This document shows positions 1 through 6,831 of a stretch of 16,357 nucleotides of DNA, piece after piece (within the stretch, counting starts at the first letter, position 1; every line of letters begins with the position of its first letter). The DNA is from DASWHD01 sp036393335 (GTDB lineage Bacteria > CG2-30-53-67 > CG2-30-70-394). Where the stretch lies: the NCBI GenBank assembly GCA_036393335.1, contig DASWHD010000200.1:1-16357 (forward strand), read 5' to 3'. Under the pieces are notes generated by a model. It did no database searches and was not told the DNA's origin. It saw nothing but the letters and a program-made list of their open reading frames with translations. The position numbers were made by a program, and so were the translations under genes.

Positions 1-78
1 TTCGTCACGGCCGACGCGCGATACGCCCGCCGAGTGGTGGAGATCGGCGGCGTGCAGATGCTCCACGACTACCGGTAG
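1..78 (+). CDS. 3' end of a possible PIN-domain (VapC-like) protein, partial
   Basis: The window opens in frame with 25 codons followed by TAG at 76-78. The visible tail begins FVTADARYARRV and ends GGVQMLHDYR. The FVTAD stretch resembles the last conserved block of PIN-domain ribonucleases, where the T-A/D-D segment precedes the final strand and contributes an acidic residue. That would make it a type II toxin of the VapC class, with any antitoxin gene lying to the left of the window. The fragment is too short to exclude other families. The next gene is on the opposite strand and converges on it across about 100 bases. Confidence 0.4.
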   Translation, partial: FVTADARYARRVVEIGGVQMLHDYR

Positions 79-181
79 TCGTCCCCCCTCGACGCGGCAG
101 GCGGCATGGGAGCGCAAAGGACGAACGAGAACGCGAGCCGAATACCGCCCCCCCGCCTATGGATGGGATCAACGGCACGGG

Positions 182-1105
182 CTAGAAGTACTCGTCCAGG
201 AGCCGCTGCTTGCGGGTCTGGTACTCATCCTTGTCGATGAGGCCCTTGTCGCGCAGGCGCTTGAGGGTCTCCAGCTTCTCTTCGAGGGTGGCGGGGACCG
301 GTTCGGCCTGAGGGGCCTTCTTTGCCGCCGGCGGCGGGACGGCGGCGGCGGGGGACGCGGGCGCGGCAGCAGTCGCAGCCGGCGACGGACCGCGCGGGGC
401 TGTCTGAGCCGCCGGCGGTGCGGCGGGGGCAGGAGCCGGGGCCTGCCGCGTCTCCGGCACCACCGCCGCCGTGGGCAGGGCGAAGTCGGCCACTACCCAG
501 TTCGCCACGGTCTTGTCGCCGAGGGGGGTGGGCGGGACGAAGAGGCTCTGGCCGCGGCCCGGCACCAGCCGCCAATCCCAGCGTGATTCCTCCGCGCCGC
601 CGGTCCGCGCGGCGAACGCGACGCCGGCGATCTCGTCCAGTCGCCAGTGCAGGTGATCCTGGGTGGCGAAGACCTCACCGACCGTCGGCCCGGCCGCCGT
701 GCGCAGCCGGAAGCGGACCAGATCGAGATGCGAGACGCGGCGCAGGGCCTCGCTCAAGGGCCCGGCGAGCCGGGTGACCTCGTCCTCCACAAAGACCGGC
801 TGGACCGGGGCCACCCCCTGTAATGGCTGGAAGCGCAGGGAGCGGAGCTGGTTGGCGACCGCCTCCGCCGTCAGGTCGACCGGCTGGGTGAGGCGCAGGT
901 CGCGCAGCTCCGGGCCGCTGGTGGACTTGGCCTGCCAGCCGATGGCCACGGTCTCGTTCTGCATCCACGTGCGCGGCGCACTGGCGCAGCCGGCCGCCAG
1001 CAATACGAGGAAGGTCGCGCGCCACGCCGTCCGCCGCCGCTTATGGCGGGCCGCGGCGGAAATCATCGTGGTGTTCGTCACCGTACCGGCCGTCGCGCGC
1101 GCCAT
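182..1105 (-). CDS. Putative outer-membrane lipoprotein with C-terminal SHOCT domain
   Basis: A 307-residue protein. The N-terminus has a long basic stretch, a hydrophobic core (residues 31-37) and a lipobox LAAGC with Cys40, so it is probably lipid-anchored. Residues 45-200 form a soluble domain I do not recognise. Residues 215-270 are a low-complexity Pro/Ala linker. The last 35 residues (LEEKLETLKRLRDKGLIDKDEY and following) match the SHOCT motif, a short helical module for oligomerisation or partner binding usually found at protein ends. The ATG at 1105 is preceded by a GGGAGAGG ribosome site; an internal Met14 is the alternative start. It diverges from the gene at 1250 across 144 bases. 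Function unknown. Confidence 0.8.
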   Translation of the reverse strand: MARATAGTVTNTTMISAAARHKRRRTAWRATFLVLLAAGCASAPRTWMQNETVAIGWQAKSTSGPELRDLRLTQPVDLTAEAVANQLRSLRFQPLQGVAPVQPVFVEDEVTRLAGPLSEALRRVSHLDLVRFRLRTAAGPTVGEVFATQDHLHWRLDEIAGVAFAARTGGAEESRWDWRLVPGRGQSLFVPPTPLGDKTVANWVVADFALPTAAVVPETRQAPAPAPAAPPAAQTAPRGPSPAATAAAPASPAAAVPPPAAKKAPQAEPVPATLEEKLETLKRLRDKGLIDKDEYQTRKQRLLDEYF

Positions 1106-1249
1106 GAGCCTCTCCCCGATTGGTCCCGCTGGTAAAGGAAGGCGGCAAGGAGAGCCTTTTTCGCCGGCGAAGAAAAGAGCGCAGTCGGCGCGGGCCGCGC
1201 CGATGTATCATGGCCGGGCGCAGCGACCGAACGATTACGAGGAGAGCAG

Positions 1250-1882
1250 ATGGAACACGGCAAGATCATCGGACTCGGGAAGAACTACCAGGCCCATGCC
1301 GAGGAGATGCAGGAGATCCTGGCGAACGTGGACAAGCCGGTGGTCTTCCTCAAGCCGGCCAGCGCCCTCGTCTACGAGCCCGACCCGATCCGCCTCCCGG
1401 CCTACTCCACCAACGTCCACCACGAGCTGGAGCTGGTGGTGGAGATCGGCCGTCCGTGCAAGGAGGTCACGGCGCAGTACGCATGGCGGCACATCCGCGG
1501 CTACCGCATCGGCCTGGACCTCACCGCCCGCGACGTGCAGCAGGAGGCGAAGCGCAACGGCTGGCCGTGGACCCTGGGCAAGAGCTTCGACACGGCGGCG
1601 CCGGTCTCCCGCCTTTACCGCCCCGAGGAGGTGAACGGCGACATCGCGGACACCCACATGGTGCTCAAGGTGAACGGCAAGGTGTGCCAGGACGCCTCCA
1701 CCGCCGACATGACCCTCGCCATCCCGGCGATCATCGAGTACCTGTCGGCCTTCTTCACCCTGGACCCCGGCGACCTGATCTTCACCGGCACCCCGGCCGG
1801 CGTGGCGCAGATCCACCCCGGGGACGAGCTGGTGGCGCACATCGCAGCGCTCGGGGAGATGACCTTCCGGGCGGTGGGATAG
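1250..1882 (+). CDS. Fumarylacetoacetate hydrolase family protein (YcgM/FahD-like acylpyruvase)
   Basis: A 210-residue single-domain FAH-fold protein, the usual length of the YcgM/FAHD1 group of acylpyruvate hydrolases and oxaloacetate decarboxylases. Family marks seen: the opening IIGLGKNYQAHAEEM, VFLKPASAL, the metal-binding acidic segment HHELELVVEIG, GYRIGLDLTARDVQ, LGKSFDTAAP and the C-terminal GDLIFTGTPAGV, which shapes the active site. The enzyme is expected to be cytosolic and Mg2+-dependent, splitting C-C bonds in acylpyruvates at the end of aromatic-compound breakdown; the exact substrate cannot be read from sequence. ATG at 1250 follows GAGGAGAG at 1239-1246. No degradation-pathway neighbours are present, so it stands alone. 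Confidence 0.93.
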   Translation: MEHGKIIGLGKNYQAHAEEMQEILANVDKPVVFLKPASALVYEPDPIRLPAYSTNVHHELELVVEIGRPCKEVTAQYAWRHIRGYRIGLDLTARDVQQEAKRNGWPWTLGKSFDTAAPVSRLYRPEEVNGDIADTHMVLKVNGKVCQDASTADMTLAIPAIIEYLSAFFTLDPGDLIFTGTPAGVAQIHPGDELVAHIAALGEMTFRAVG

Positions 1883-1913
1883 GAGGCAAGGGGTGAGGGG
1901 CTCGGGGTGGAAA

Positions 1914-1941
1914 CAGCCCTGCGGGCTGGCGAACGATTTTT
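1914..1941 (+). terminator. Weak candidate terminator after the FAH gene
   Basis: CAGCCC-TGC-GGGCTG forms a perfect 6-bp stem with a 3-base loop (1914-1928), 31 bases after the stop codon. A T5 run follows only at 1937-1941, eight bases after the stem, so this is not a canonical intrinsic terminator. Confidence 0.35.
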
Positions 1942-1945
1942 CCGG

Positions 1946-2040
1946 AACCATGAAGAACACGAAGGCCACGAAGGAAAAGCACGGATTCCCTCTGCGTCTC
2001 CTTCGCGGTGAACTCCCTCCGCACCTCAGCGTCTTGGCGC
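1946..2040. repeat. Fragment of a degenerate interspersed repeat
   Basis: The stretch contains 'aagaacacgaaggccacgaagg', a near-tandem of (a/c)acgaagg units, followed by 'ctctgcgtctccttcgcgg' and 'cagcgtcttggcgcgaga'. From memory, phrases of this kind recur between genes in many proteobacterial genomes. Within this window there is a single copy, so calling it a repeat rests on that recollection and not on self-comparison. No coding sequence is supported between 1883 and 2261; the stretch holds the hairpin at 1914, this fragment and the promoter at 2071. Confidence 0.4.
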
Positions 2041-2070
2041 GAGATCCCTTGCCGAGGGCGCGATTGCGCT

Positions 2071-2099
2071 TTGACGTCGGGCGCCCATCGCCGCATAAC
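2071..2099 (+). promoter_or_regulatory. Sigma-70-like promoter for the truncated haemoglobin gene
   Basis: TTGACG (2071-2076) and CATAAC (2094-2099) are separated by exactly 17 bases. The -35 matches 5 of 6 and the -10 matches 4 of 6 consensus positions. Transcription would start near 2106, leaving an untranslated leader of about 155 bases before the ATG at 2262. Confidence 0.5.
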
Positions 2100-2261
2100 C
2101 ACACCCGACGCCAGCCACCACCATTCACTGACCAACCACCGGGCGCCGTGCCCTCGCGGAGGGGATGGCAGCCTATCAATCGTTAGCTGGCCTGCGTCGG
2201 GGCCATGCAAAAGAATGAATGGGGGTGGCGACGCACTCCCCGTAAGCGAAGGAGATCAATC

Positions 2262-2750
2262 ATGACGACACGCGGAATGAAAGCTTCGGCTGCCCTTGCG
2301 GTCATCGCCCTAATCGCAGCGGGCCCGCATCCGGTGTTGGCGCAGGACGGCGCAGCGGCTAAGGAGCCGTCCCTCTATGACCGGCTGGGTGGCCTCGCGC
2401 CGATCTCAGTCGTGGCCAGCGACTTCATCGACGCCCTCGTCTCGGATGCTGTCCTCAATGCGAATCCTGCGATCGATGCAGCCAGGAAGCGCGTGCCTGC
2501 GGCCTACCTCAAGTTCCAAGTGACGGCGCTTGTCTGTCAGGCTACCGGCGGTCCCTGCCAGTACCAGGGCCAGACGATGAAGGAGTCTCACGCACACCTC
2601 AACATCACAGAGCGCGAGTGGGACCGCATGGTCACCATCTTCAAGGAGATACTCGCGAAGCATCGCGTCCCCGCGCAGGAGTCTCAGGAGCTTCTTGACA
2701 TCGTCGGGGCAACGAAGGGTGACATCGTCGCCCCCGGTAGCGGCAAGTAA
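2262..2750 (+). CDS. Exported group I truncated haemoglobin
   Basis: A 162-residue protein. Residues 1-27 look like a Sec signal peptide (hydrophobic AALAVIALIAAG, likely cleavage VLA|QD). The mature part is a 2-on-2 globin of the group I (TrHbN/GlbN) type: SLYDRLGG at the start, then the heme-pocket block GGPCQYQGQTMKESHAHLNIT, where His110 aligns with the proximal (F8) heme ligand. Two cysteines (VCQ and GPCQY) flank a short loop and could form a disulfide if the protein is periplasmic. Family roles include O2 binding and NO dioxygenation. The ATG at 2262 has AAGGAG at 2249-2254; an upstream in-frame extension lacks a ribosome site and would bury the signal peptide. Its neighbours give no functional clue. 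Confidence 0.88.
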   Translation: MTTRGMKASAALAVIALIAAGPHPVLAQDGAAAKEPSLYDRLGGLAPISVVASDFIDALVSDAVLNANPAIDAARKRVPAAYLKFQVTALVCQATGGPCQYQGQTMKESHAHLNITEREWDRMVTIFKEILAKHRVPAQESQELLDIVGATKGDIVAPGSGK

Positions 2751-2902
2751 CAGAGTCGGCCGGCTAACCGGAGCGTCGGCGCGACCCCGACCACGTAGTT
2801 GGTGCACCCCCCACCGAGCCCCTACCTCCTGACCCCTGCTCCTCCTTCCGCTATCCTGAAATCATCGGCCGCTGATTGCCAACCGCTGAAAGCGGATACC
2901 TC

Positions 2903-4216
2903 ATGCCCACTCCCCTCCCCGCCCTGCGGCCCCTGGAGGCGCACCCGGTCGAGACGGCCGAGGGGGTGCGTTATCTGGTGCGGGACCCGCAGGGGTACAG
3001 CGATCGCGAGGCGTGGCTGTCGCCGCAGGCGTTGTTCCTGGCGGCGCAGCTCGACGGGGTGCGGGGCAAGCGCGAGGTGGTGGCGGCGTTCCAGGGGCAG
3101 TTCGGCGTCACCCTGACCGACGCGGACGTCGACGGTCTGGTGAGTCAGCTCGACGCCGCCCTGTTCCTCGACAGCGCGGCCTTCCGCAGCCGGCGCGACG
3201 CGGTCGACCGCGCCTTCCTCGCCGAGCCCCTGCGCCCCCCGGCCCACACCGCGGCGTATGATCCCAACCCGGTCACCCTGCCCCACTTCCTCGACGGGCT
3301 GTTCACCGCCGATGGCGGTCCCGGCGCCCTCCCCGGCACCTCGAACGGCCGCCCGCTGCGCGGGCTGGTCGCGCCGCACATCGACCTGCACCGTGGCGGC
3401 CCAATCTACGCCCACGCCTACAAGGCGGTGGCGGAGGCCGCCGCGGTCGACACCTTCGTGGTCCTCGGCACCTGCCACGGGCCGATGGCGCAGCCGTTCG
3501 CCGTCTGCTCCAAGGGGTACGACACCCCCCTGGGCGCCGTCCCCGCCGACGATGCCCTGGTGGACGCCTTGCGCGCCGCCTGCCCGTGGGCCTTCGCCGA
3601 CGAGCTGGCCCACCGCCAGGAGCACTCCATCGAGTTCCAGGCCGTGTTCCTGCGCCACCTGTTCCGCGACCGGCCCTTGCGCATGGTGCCGATCCTGGTG
3701 GACGGCCTGCACCGCCACCTCGTGGAGGCGACTGATCCGGCCGACGACGCCAAGATCGAGACCTTCCTCGCGGTACTCCAGGAGTCCATCGCCCGGCTGC
3801 GTCGCACGGTGTGTTTCATCGCCGCCGTGGACCTGTCCCACGTGGGGCGCCACTTCGGCGATCCGGACATCCTCACCGCCGACCGCCTGTCCGCCGTGGA
3901 GGCCAGTGACCGGACCCTCCTCGATGCCCTGCGCACCGGCGACGCCGCCGCCTTCTATCGCGCCTGGGCGGCGACCGGCGATCAGACCCGGGTGTGCGGC
4001 GCCGCGCCGCTCTACGCCTTCCGCCGCCTCATCGACGGCGTAGCCGGTGATCTCCTGACCTACCGCCAGTGCACCGCCCCCGAGAGCGACCTGTCGGTGA
4101 GCTGTGCGGCCATGGCGTTTCGCAGCACGATGGCGGATCGCCCTGCGACCTGCCTGCCGGCAGGCAGGGCATCCGCCCTACCTAATACCGTACCGGCGCC
4201 GCACGATCGAGCGTAA
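2903..4216 (+). CDS. AmmeMemoRadiSam system protein B-like (Memo family), long form
   Basis: A 437-residue protein. Residues ~5-110 are an N-terminal extension with a small mixed fold (HPVETAEGVRYLVRDPQGY, then LDGVRGKREVVAAF and VSQLDAALFLDS), reminiscent of PqqD/winged-helix domains. Residues ~145-420 are the Memo domain, related to LigB-type dioxygenases. The three metal-site residues of human MEMO1 (H49, H81, C244) correspond to His159 (APHIDLHRGG), His192 (GTCHGPM) and Cys365 (CGAAPLY); HRQEHSIEFQ is also typical. The B protein is often found with AMMECR1 and radical-SAM partners, which are absent here. Start is ATG 2903, nine codons inside the open frame, with only a weak ribosome site. 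The last ~30 residues are encoded across a palindromic repeat and are probably not part of the ancestral protein. Confidence 0.9.
   Translation: MPTPLPALRPLEAHPVETAEGVRYLVRDPQGYSDREAWLSPQALFLAAQLDGVRGKREVVAAFQGQFGVTLTDADVDGLVSQLDAALFLDSAAFRSRRDAVDRAFLAEPLRPPAHTAAYDPNPVTLPHFLDGLFTADGGPGALPGTSNGRPLRGLVAPHIDLHRGGPIYAHAYKAVAEAAAVDTFVVLGTCHGPMAQPFAVCSKGYDTPLGAVPADDALVDALRAACPWAFADELAHRQEHSIEFQAVFLRHLFRDRPLRMVPILVDGLHRHLVEATDPADDAKIETFLAVLQESIARLRRTVCFIAAVDLSHVGRHFGDPDILTADRLSAVEASDRTLLDALRTGDAAAFYRAWAATGDQTRVCGAAPLYAFRRLIDGVAGDLLTYRQCTAPESDLSVSCAAMAFRSTMADRPATCLPAGRASALPNTVPAPHDRA
4135..4174. repeat. Hairpin interrupted by a 20-bp perfect palindrome
   Basis: CCTGCCTGCCGGCAGGCAGG (4149-4168) is its own reverse complement. 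It sits between GGATCGCCCTGCG (4135-4147) and GGCATCC (4168-4174), which are found directly joined at 6565-6584. The palindrome lies inside the 3' end of the Memo-family gene and is translated as TCLPAGRAS. Confidence 0.75.
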
Positions 4217-4221
4217 CCCGC

Positions 4222-4273
4222 AGGTCGCGGGACGCGACCTACGGTTGGATGGCGGGCGTCTGCCCGCCATCCA
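4222..4273. repeat. Two adjacent perfect hairpins after the Memo-family gene
   Basis: First hairpin: AGGTCGCG, loop GGA, CGCGACCT (4222-4240). Second: a 12-bp perfect stem starting TGGATGGCGGGC at 4246, 4-base loop, closing at 4273. They begin 6 bases past the stop codon at 4214-4216. There is no T-run, so they resemble REP/BIME elements more than an intrinsic terminator, though they could still protect the mRNA 3' end. Confidence 0.7.
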
Positions 4274-4314
4274 CGGGGGGGTGAAGCCATCCGGACCTGC
4301 GCCGGGTGGCGAGG

Positions 4315-4334
4315 CCTGCCTGCCGTCAGGCAGG
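4315..4334. repeat. Second copy of the CCTGCCTGCC palindrome
   Basis: CCTGCCTGCCGTCAGGCAGG differs by one base (G to T in the centre) from the palindrome at 4149-4168. The two copies are 166 bases apart with unrelated flanks, consistent with a small dispersed palindromic element. Confidence 0.7.
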
Positions 4335-4361
4335 GGGGCGCGCGGCGTCCCCCTCCATATC

Positions 4362-4390
4362 AGGGCGGAACGCCGCAGGCGGCTCCGCCA
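4362..4390. repeat. 29-bp REP-like hairpin, copy 1
   Basis: The unit starts AGGGCGGAACGCC and ends GGCGG(C/T)TCCGCCA, so its two halves are nearly complementary. It matches 6500-6528 at 26 of 29 positions, and the differences leave the stem mostly intact. Confidence 0.75.
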
Positions 4391-4495
4391 GCAACGGTAT
4401 CGCGCGGGATCCAAATCGTCCGGGTAAGGCGAGGACTCTCTGGGATCCGGTGGGCGGCCCCCCTTTTCCGATAATTACTATGGCATTTGTAGATA

Positions 4496-4508
4496 AATCA
4501 ATATGTTA
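4496..4508 (+). promoter_or_regulatory. Exact match to the IHF consensus in an AT-rich island
   Basis: AATCAATATGTTA fits WATCAANNNNTTR at every defined position. It lies in the only clearly AT-rich patch of the neighbourhood (about 4460-4530), some 290 bases before the hybrid kinase start. IHF bends DNA at such sites, so it may shape the kinase promoter. A single consensus match is weak evidence, but the local composition supports a regulatory role. Confidence 0.45.
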
Positions 4509-4675
4509 TCTTGTCTTGAAAAGTCATGGATCGGCGCCCGGCCGACCTCAGCGCGACACGATGCCGTGGAGGACGTGGCGATGAACTACAAGACACCGCC
4601 GGACCGAGGCGGGGACCAGAGCGTCCAAGTGGTCTGTCGCCTCTCCGGCGAACGGACGCGCCGCAGGTCGAGGAT

Positions 4676-4700
4676 CCCTGCGGGCCGGCGGCCCGCAGGG
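4676..4700. repeat. Perfect 11-bp-stem hairpin upstream of the kinase gene
   Basis: CCCTGCGGGCC, loop GGC, GGCCCGCAGGG. It lies 91 bases before the kinase start codon, probably within the transcribed leader. There is no following T-run. It could be another REP-like element or a leader structure. Confidence 0.65.
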
Positions 4701-4791
4701 GACGGTCGCTGCCATCACGGGAGGAAGCCCGCGACCCGCTGGCTACGCCCACCGTAGGCAGCATGTGGGGAGGGGGGCAGGAGGCCTCGCC

Positions 4792-6495
4792 ATGTTGATC
4801 GAAGACGATGCGCAGGGACAACGATATGATGAGTTGCGCCAGCGTGCGGAGGCGCTACTCGCCGGCAGGCAGCTCGGCTTCCAGACCCGGTCTTCGGACC
4901 AAGCCGGCGAGCTGGCCTACGAGCTCCAACTCCACCAGGTCGAGGTGGAGATGCTGATCGAGGAGCTGCGCCACACCGAGGAGAAGCTGGCCGAGGTGCA
5001 GGACCGCTTCGACTACGCCCCGGTCGCCTGCGTCACCACGGACGCCGACGGCACCATCGTCGAAGCCAACCTCACCGCGGCCGATCTGTTCGGCGTGGGG
5101 CGCCGCGACCTGGTCGGCGCGCGTCTGTCGGACTTCGTCGCCCGGGATGACCTGGACACCTTCTACCTACATCACCGGGCGGTGCGTCGCAGCGGCTACC
5201 GGCGGAGCTGCGAGATCACCATGGTGAAGGCAGACGGACGCCGCTTCACCGCCTGGTTCGACACAACCATCGCCCCGGGGGGCAGCGGCGCGTTCGATCA
5301 CTGCCGGTCGGCGATCGCCGACGGGACCGAACGCACCCGCGCGCTGGAGGCCCGGGCCGAGTTGCGCCACCGCCAGGCGCTGCAGGTGCTGATCGGCGGC
5401 ATCGCCCACGACTTCAACAACCTCCTCACCGCGGTGATGGGTGCCCACTCCCTGGCGACCATGGACCGGGATGCGCCAGACCGACTGCCGACCCACCTGG
5501 GGGTGATGGGGGAGGGGCTGGAGGCGATCCGCGACCTCGTCCACCAGCTCGTGACCCTGGGGTTACCCCGGTGCTCACCGAAGACGGTCACCTCGCTCTA
5601 CCCTTTGGTGGAGGCGGCGTGCGACCTGGCCCTCTCCGGCGGCGACGTGCAGTGCGATTACGGCCTGAGCGCGGGGGCCTGGCCGGTGGTCGCCAATGGG
5701 CGAGATATCTCCCGGGCCATCCAGAACCTGGTGACCAACGCCCGCGAGGCCATGCCCGGCGGCGGGGTACTGCGGATCACCGCAGACAATGTGGTGGTGC
5801 TGGCCGGTGAGATCCCCGAGTTGCAGCCGGGTCACTATGTCCGGCTGTCCGTGGCCGATGCCGGCGTCGGCATCCCCGAGACGGACGTCCGCCGGATCTT
5901 CGACCCCTACTTCTCCACCAAGCAGCGCAGCGGGCACCGCGGCATGGGCCTCGGCCTGGCGATCTGCTACGCCATCGTCGCGGAGCACGGCGGCGCGATC
6001 ACCGCCGACTCCGAGGTCGGCACCGGCACGACCATGCACCTCTATCTCCCGGCGGCGAAGGAGCCCTTGCCAGCGCGGCGGCAGCAACCGGAGGGCACGG
6101 AGGACCTCGCGGGCGAGGGCCGCATCCTGGTGATGGACGACCAGGAGGCGGTGCGCACGGCAGCCTGCGGCCTGCTGGCACGACTCGGCTACACGCCGGT
6201 CCCGGCCCGTGACGGGGCCGAGGCGGTGCGTCTGTACCGGCAGGCCATGCGGTCGGGAGAACGCTTCGCCGCGGTGATCCTCGACCTGACCGTGCCGGAG
6301 GGCATGGGGGCGAGGGCGACCATCAAGAAGTTGCTCGCCATCGACCCGGCGGCCACGGTCCTGATCTCCAGCGGCTACGCTCACGATCCCGCCGTCACCG
6401 ACTACGCCCGTCACGGCTTTCGCGGCGCCCTCCCCAAGCCCTACACCCTCGCGGAGCTGGGCAAGGCCCTGCACGCAGCGGTGCACGGCGAGTGA
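4792..6495 (+). CDS. Soluble PAS hybrid histidine kinase with C-terminal receiver
   Basis: A 567-residue protein with no membrane segment, hence a cytoplasmic sensor. Order: an N-terminal helical/coiled-coil leader (ELQLHQVEVEMLIEELRHTEEKLAEVQ), PAS (about 70-180, beginning FDYAPVACVTTDADG), an HDFNN-type dimerisation helix with phospho-acceptor His206 (GGIAHDFNNLL), and the ATPase domain with N-box (NLVTNAREAM, ~313-322), G1 (DAGVGIP from Asp356), F-box (DPYFSTK) and G2 (GMGLGLA from ~385). The receiver has the acidic pair Asp449/450, acceptor Asp498 (ILDLTVP) and Lys549 (LPKPY). All key residues are intact. ATG 4792 has a strong AGGAGG at 4779-4784 with 7-base spacing, preferred over the in-frame start 27 bases upstream. 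No cognate output gene is adjacent; the degraded paralogue downstream suggests two such systems once lay in tandem. Confidence 0.93.
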   Translation: MLIEDDAQGQRYDELRQRAEALLAGRQLGFQTRSSDQAGELAYELQLHQVEVEMLIEELRHTEEKLAEVQDRFDYAPVACVTTDADGTIVEANLTAADLFGVGRRDLVGARLSDFVARDDLDTFYLHHRAVRRSGYRRSCEITMVKADGRRFTAWFDTTIAPGGSGAFDHCRSAIADGTERTRALEARAELRHRQALQVLIGGIAHDFNNLLTAVMGAHSLATMDRDAPDRLPTHLGVMGEGLEAIRDLVHQLVTLGLPRCSPKTVTSLYPLVEAACDLALSGGDVQCDYGLSAGAWPVVANGRDISRAIQNLVTNAREAMPGGGVLRITADNVVVLAGEIPELQPGHYVRLSVADAGVGIPETDVRRIFDPYFSTKQRSGHRGMGLGLAICYAIVAEHGGAITADSEVGTGTTMHLYLPAAKEPLPARRQQPEGTEDLAGEGRILVMDDQEAVRTAACGLLARLGYTPVPARDGAEAVRLYRQAMRSGERFAAVILDLTVPEGMGARATIKKLLAIDPAATVLISSGYAHDPAVTDYARHGFRGALPKPYTLAELGKALHAAVHGE

Positions 6496-6499
6496 GCGT

Positions 6500-6528
6500 A
6501 GGGCGGAACGCCACGGGCGGTTCCGCCA
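6500..6528. repeat. 29-bp REP-like hairpin, copy 2
   Basis: Begins five bases after the kinase stop codon and matches 4362-4390 at 26 of 29 positions. The stem halves GGCGGAACGCC and GGCGGTTCCGCC pair with one bulge. The two copies bracket the kinase gene and its leader. Confidence 0.75.
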
Positions 6529-6564
6529 AACCCCACGGCCTGGCACGGCGACGGTACTCTCGGT

Positions 6565-6584
6565 GGATCGCCCTGCGGGCATCC
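6565..6584. repeat. Uninterrupted copy of the hairpin seen at 4135
   Basis: GGATCGCCCTGCGGGCATCC folds on itself (GGAT-GCCC arms around TGC, with a bulge on one side). The same two flanks occur at 4135-4147 and 4168-4174, but there a 20-bp stretch carrying the CCTGCCTGCC palindrome separates them at the loop. Confidence 0.6.
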
Positions 6585-6603
6585 CCAACGCCATAGCCAC
6601 ACC

Positions 6604-6831
6604 GACGCGACGTGGCGGCAAGAGGCGGTGCAGCTCGGTTATGGCGCCGCCTGTGCCCTGCCCCTGGCCATGGATGATGGCCCGCCCCTGACCCTCACCC
6701 TCCATGCCAGCGAGCCGGATGCCTTCGGGGCGGCCGAGGTTGCCCTGCTGGAGCAGCTCGTCGAGCACGCGATGAAGACCCTGCGCGGTCTGCCTAGAAG
6801 ACGCAACACACCCGAGGAAGATGAACCATGA
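6604..6831 (+). pseudogene. Remnant of a GAF-domain sensor protein (3' part only)
   Basis: An open frame reading TWRQEAVQLGYGAACALPLAMD and then LTLHASEPDAFGAAEVALLEQL looks like the second half of a GAF domain of the kind found in sensor kinases and cyclases, where 'pWreeAlxxGyxsxxaLPL...FGaLtlya.epdaFdxxEvaLLexLa' is typical. The first half of the domain and everything upstream is missing: the frame is closed by a TAG right after the kinase gene, and the stretch between is REP-like DNA. Possible starts are GTG 6628 or ATG 6670. The frame ends in TGA 6829-6831, overlapping the next ATG (ATGA), which suggests it was once translationally coupled to the following kinase gene. Confidence 0.65.

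Larger units (their letters stand above)
4217..4791. other. 575-bp gene-free stretch with hairpins and an AT-rich island
   Basis: No convincing coding sequence. Up to ~4400 it is a string of palindromes (entries at 4222, 4315 and 4362). From ~4460 to ~4530 it turns sharply AT-rich against a very GC-rich background and holds an IHF-type site, so this is the likely promoter region of the kinase gene. A short open frame from the ATG at 4581 (after GGAGGA) has Arg/Pro-rich composition, crosses the strong hairpin at 4676 and shows no family signal; I do not call it. Confidence 0.6.

Noticed and set aside
2822..3853. 343-codon open frame on the minus strand over the Memo gene
   Set aside because: Shadow frame. 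The plus strand encodes a clear family with metal ligands, and the minus translation has no recognisable motif.
4581..4757. Possible small gene starting MNYKTPPDRGGDQ after GGAGGA
   Set aside because: The ribosome site is fair, but the frame crosses a perfect 25-base hairpin, has Arg-rich composition typical of spurious GC-rich frames, and matches no family.
5575..6768. 397-codon minus-strand frame over the kinase 3' end
   Set aside because: Shadow of the kinase. It also crosses REP-like intergenic DNA, which a real gene would be unlikely to do.
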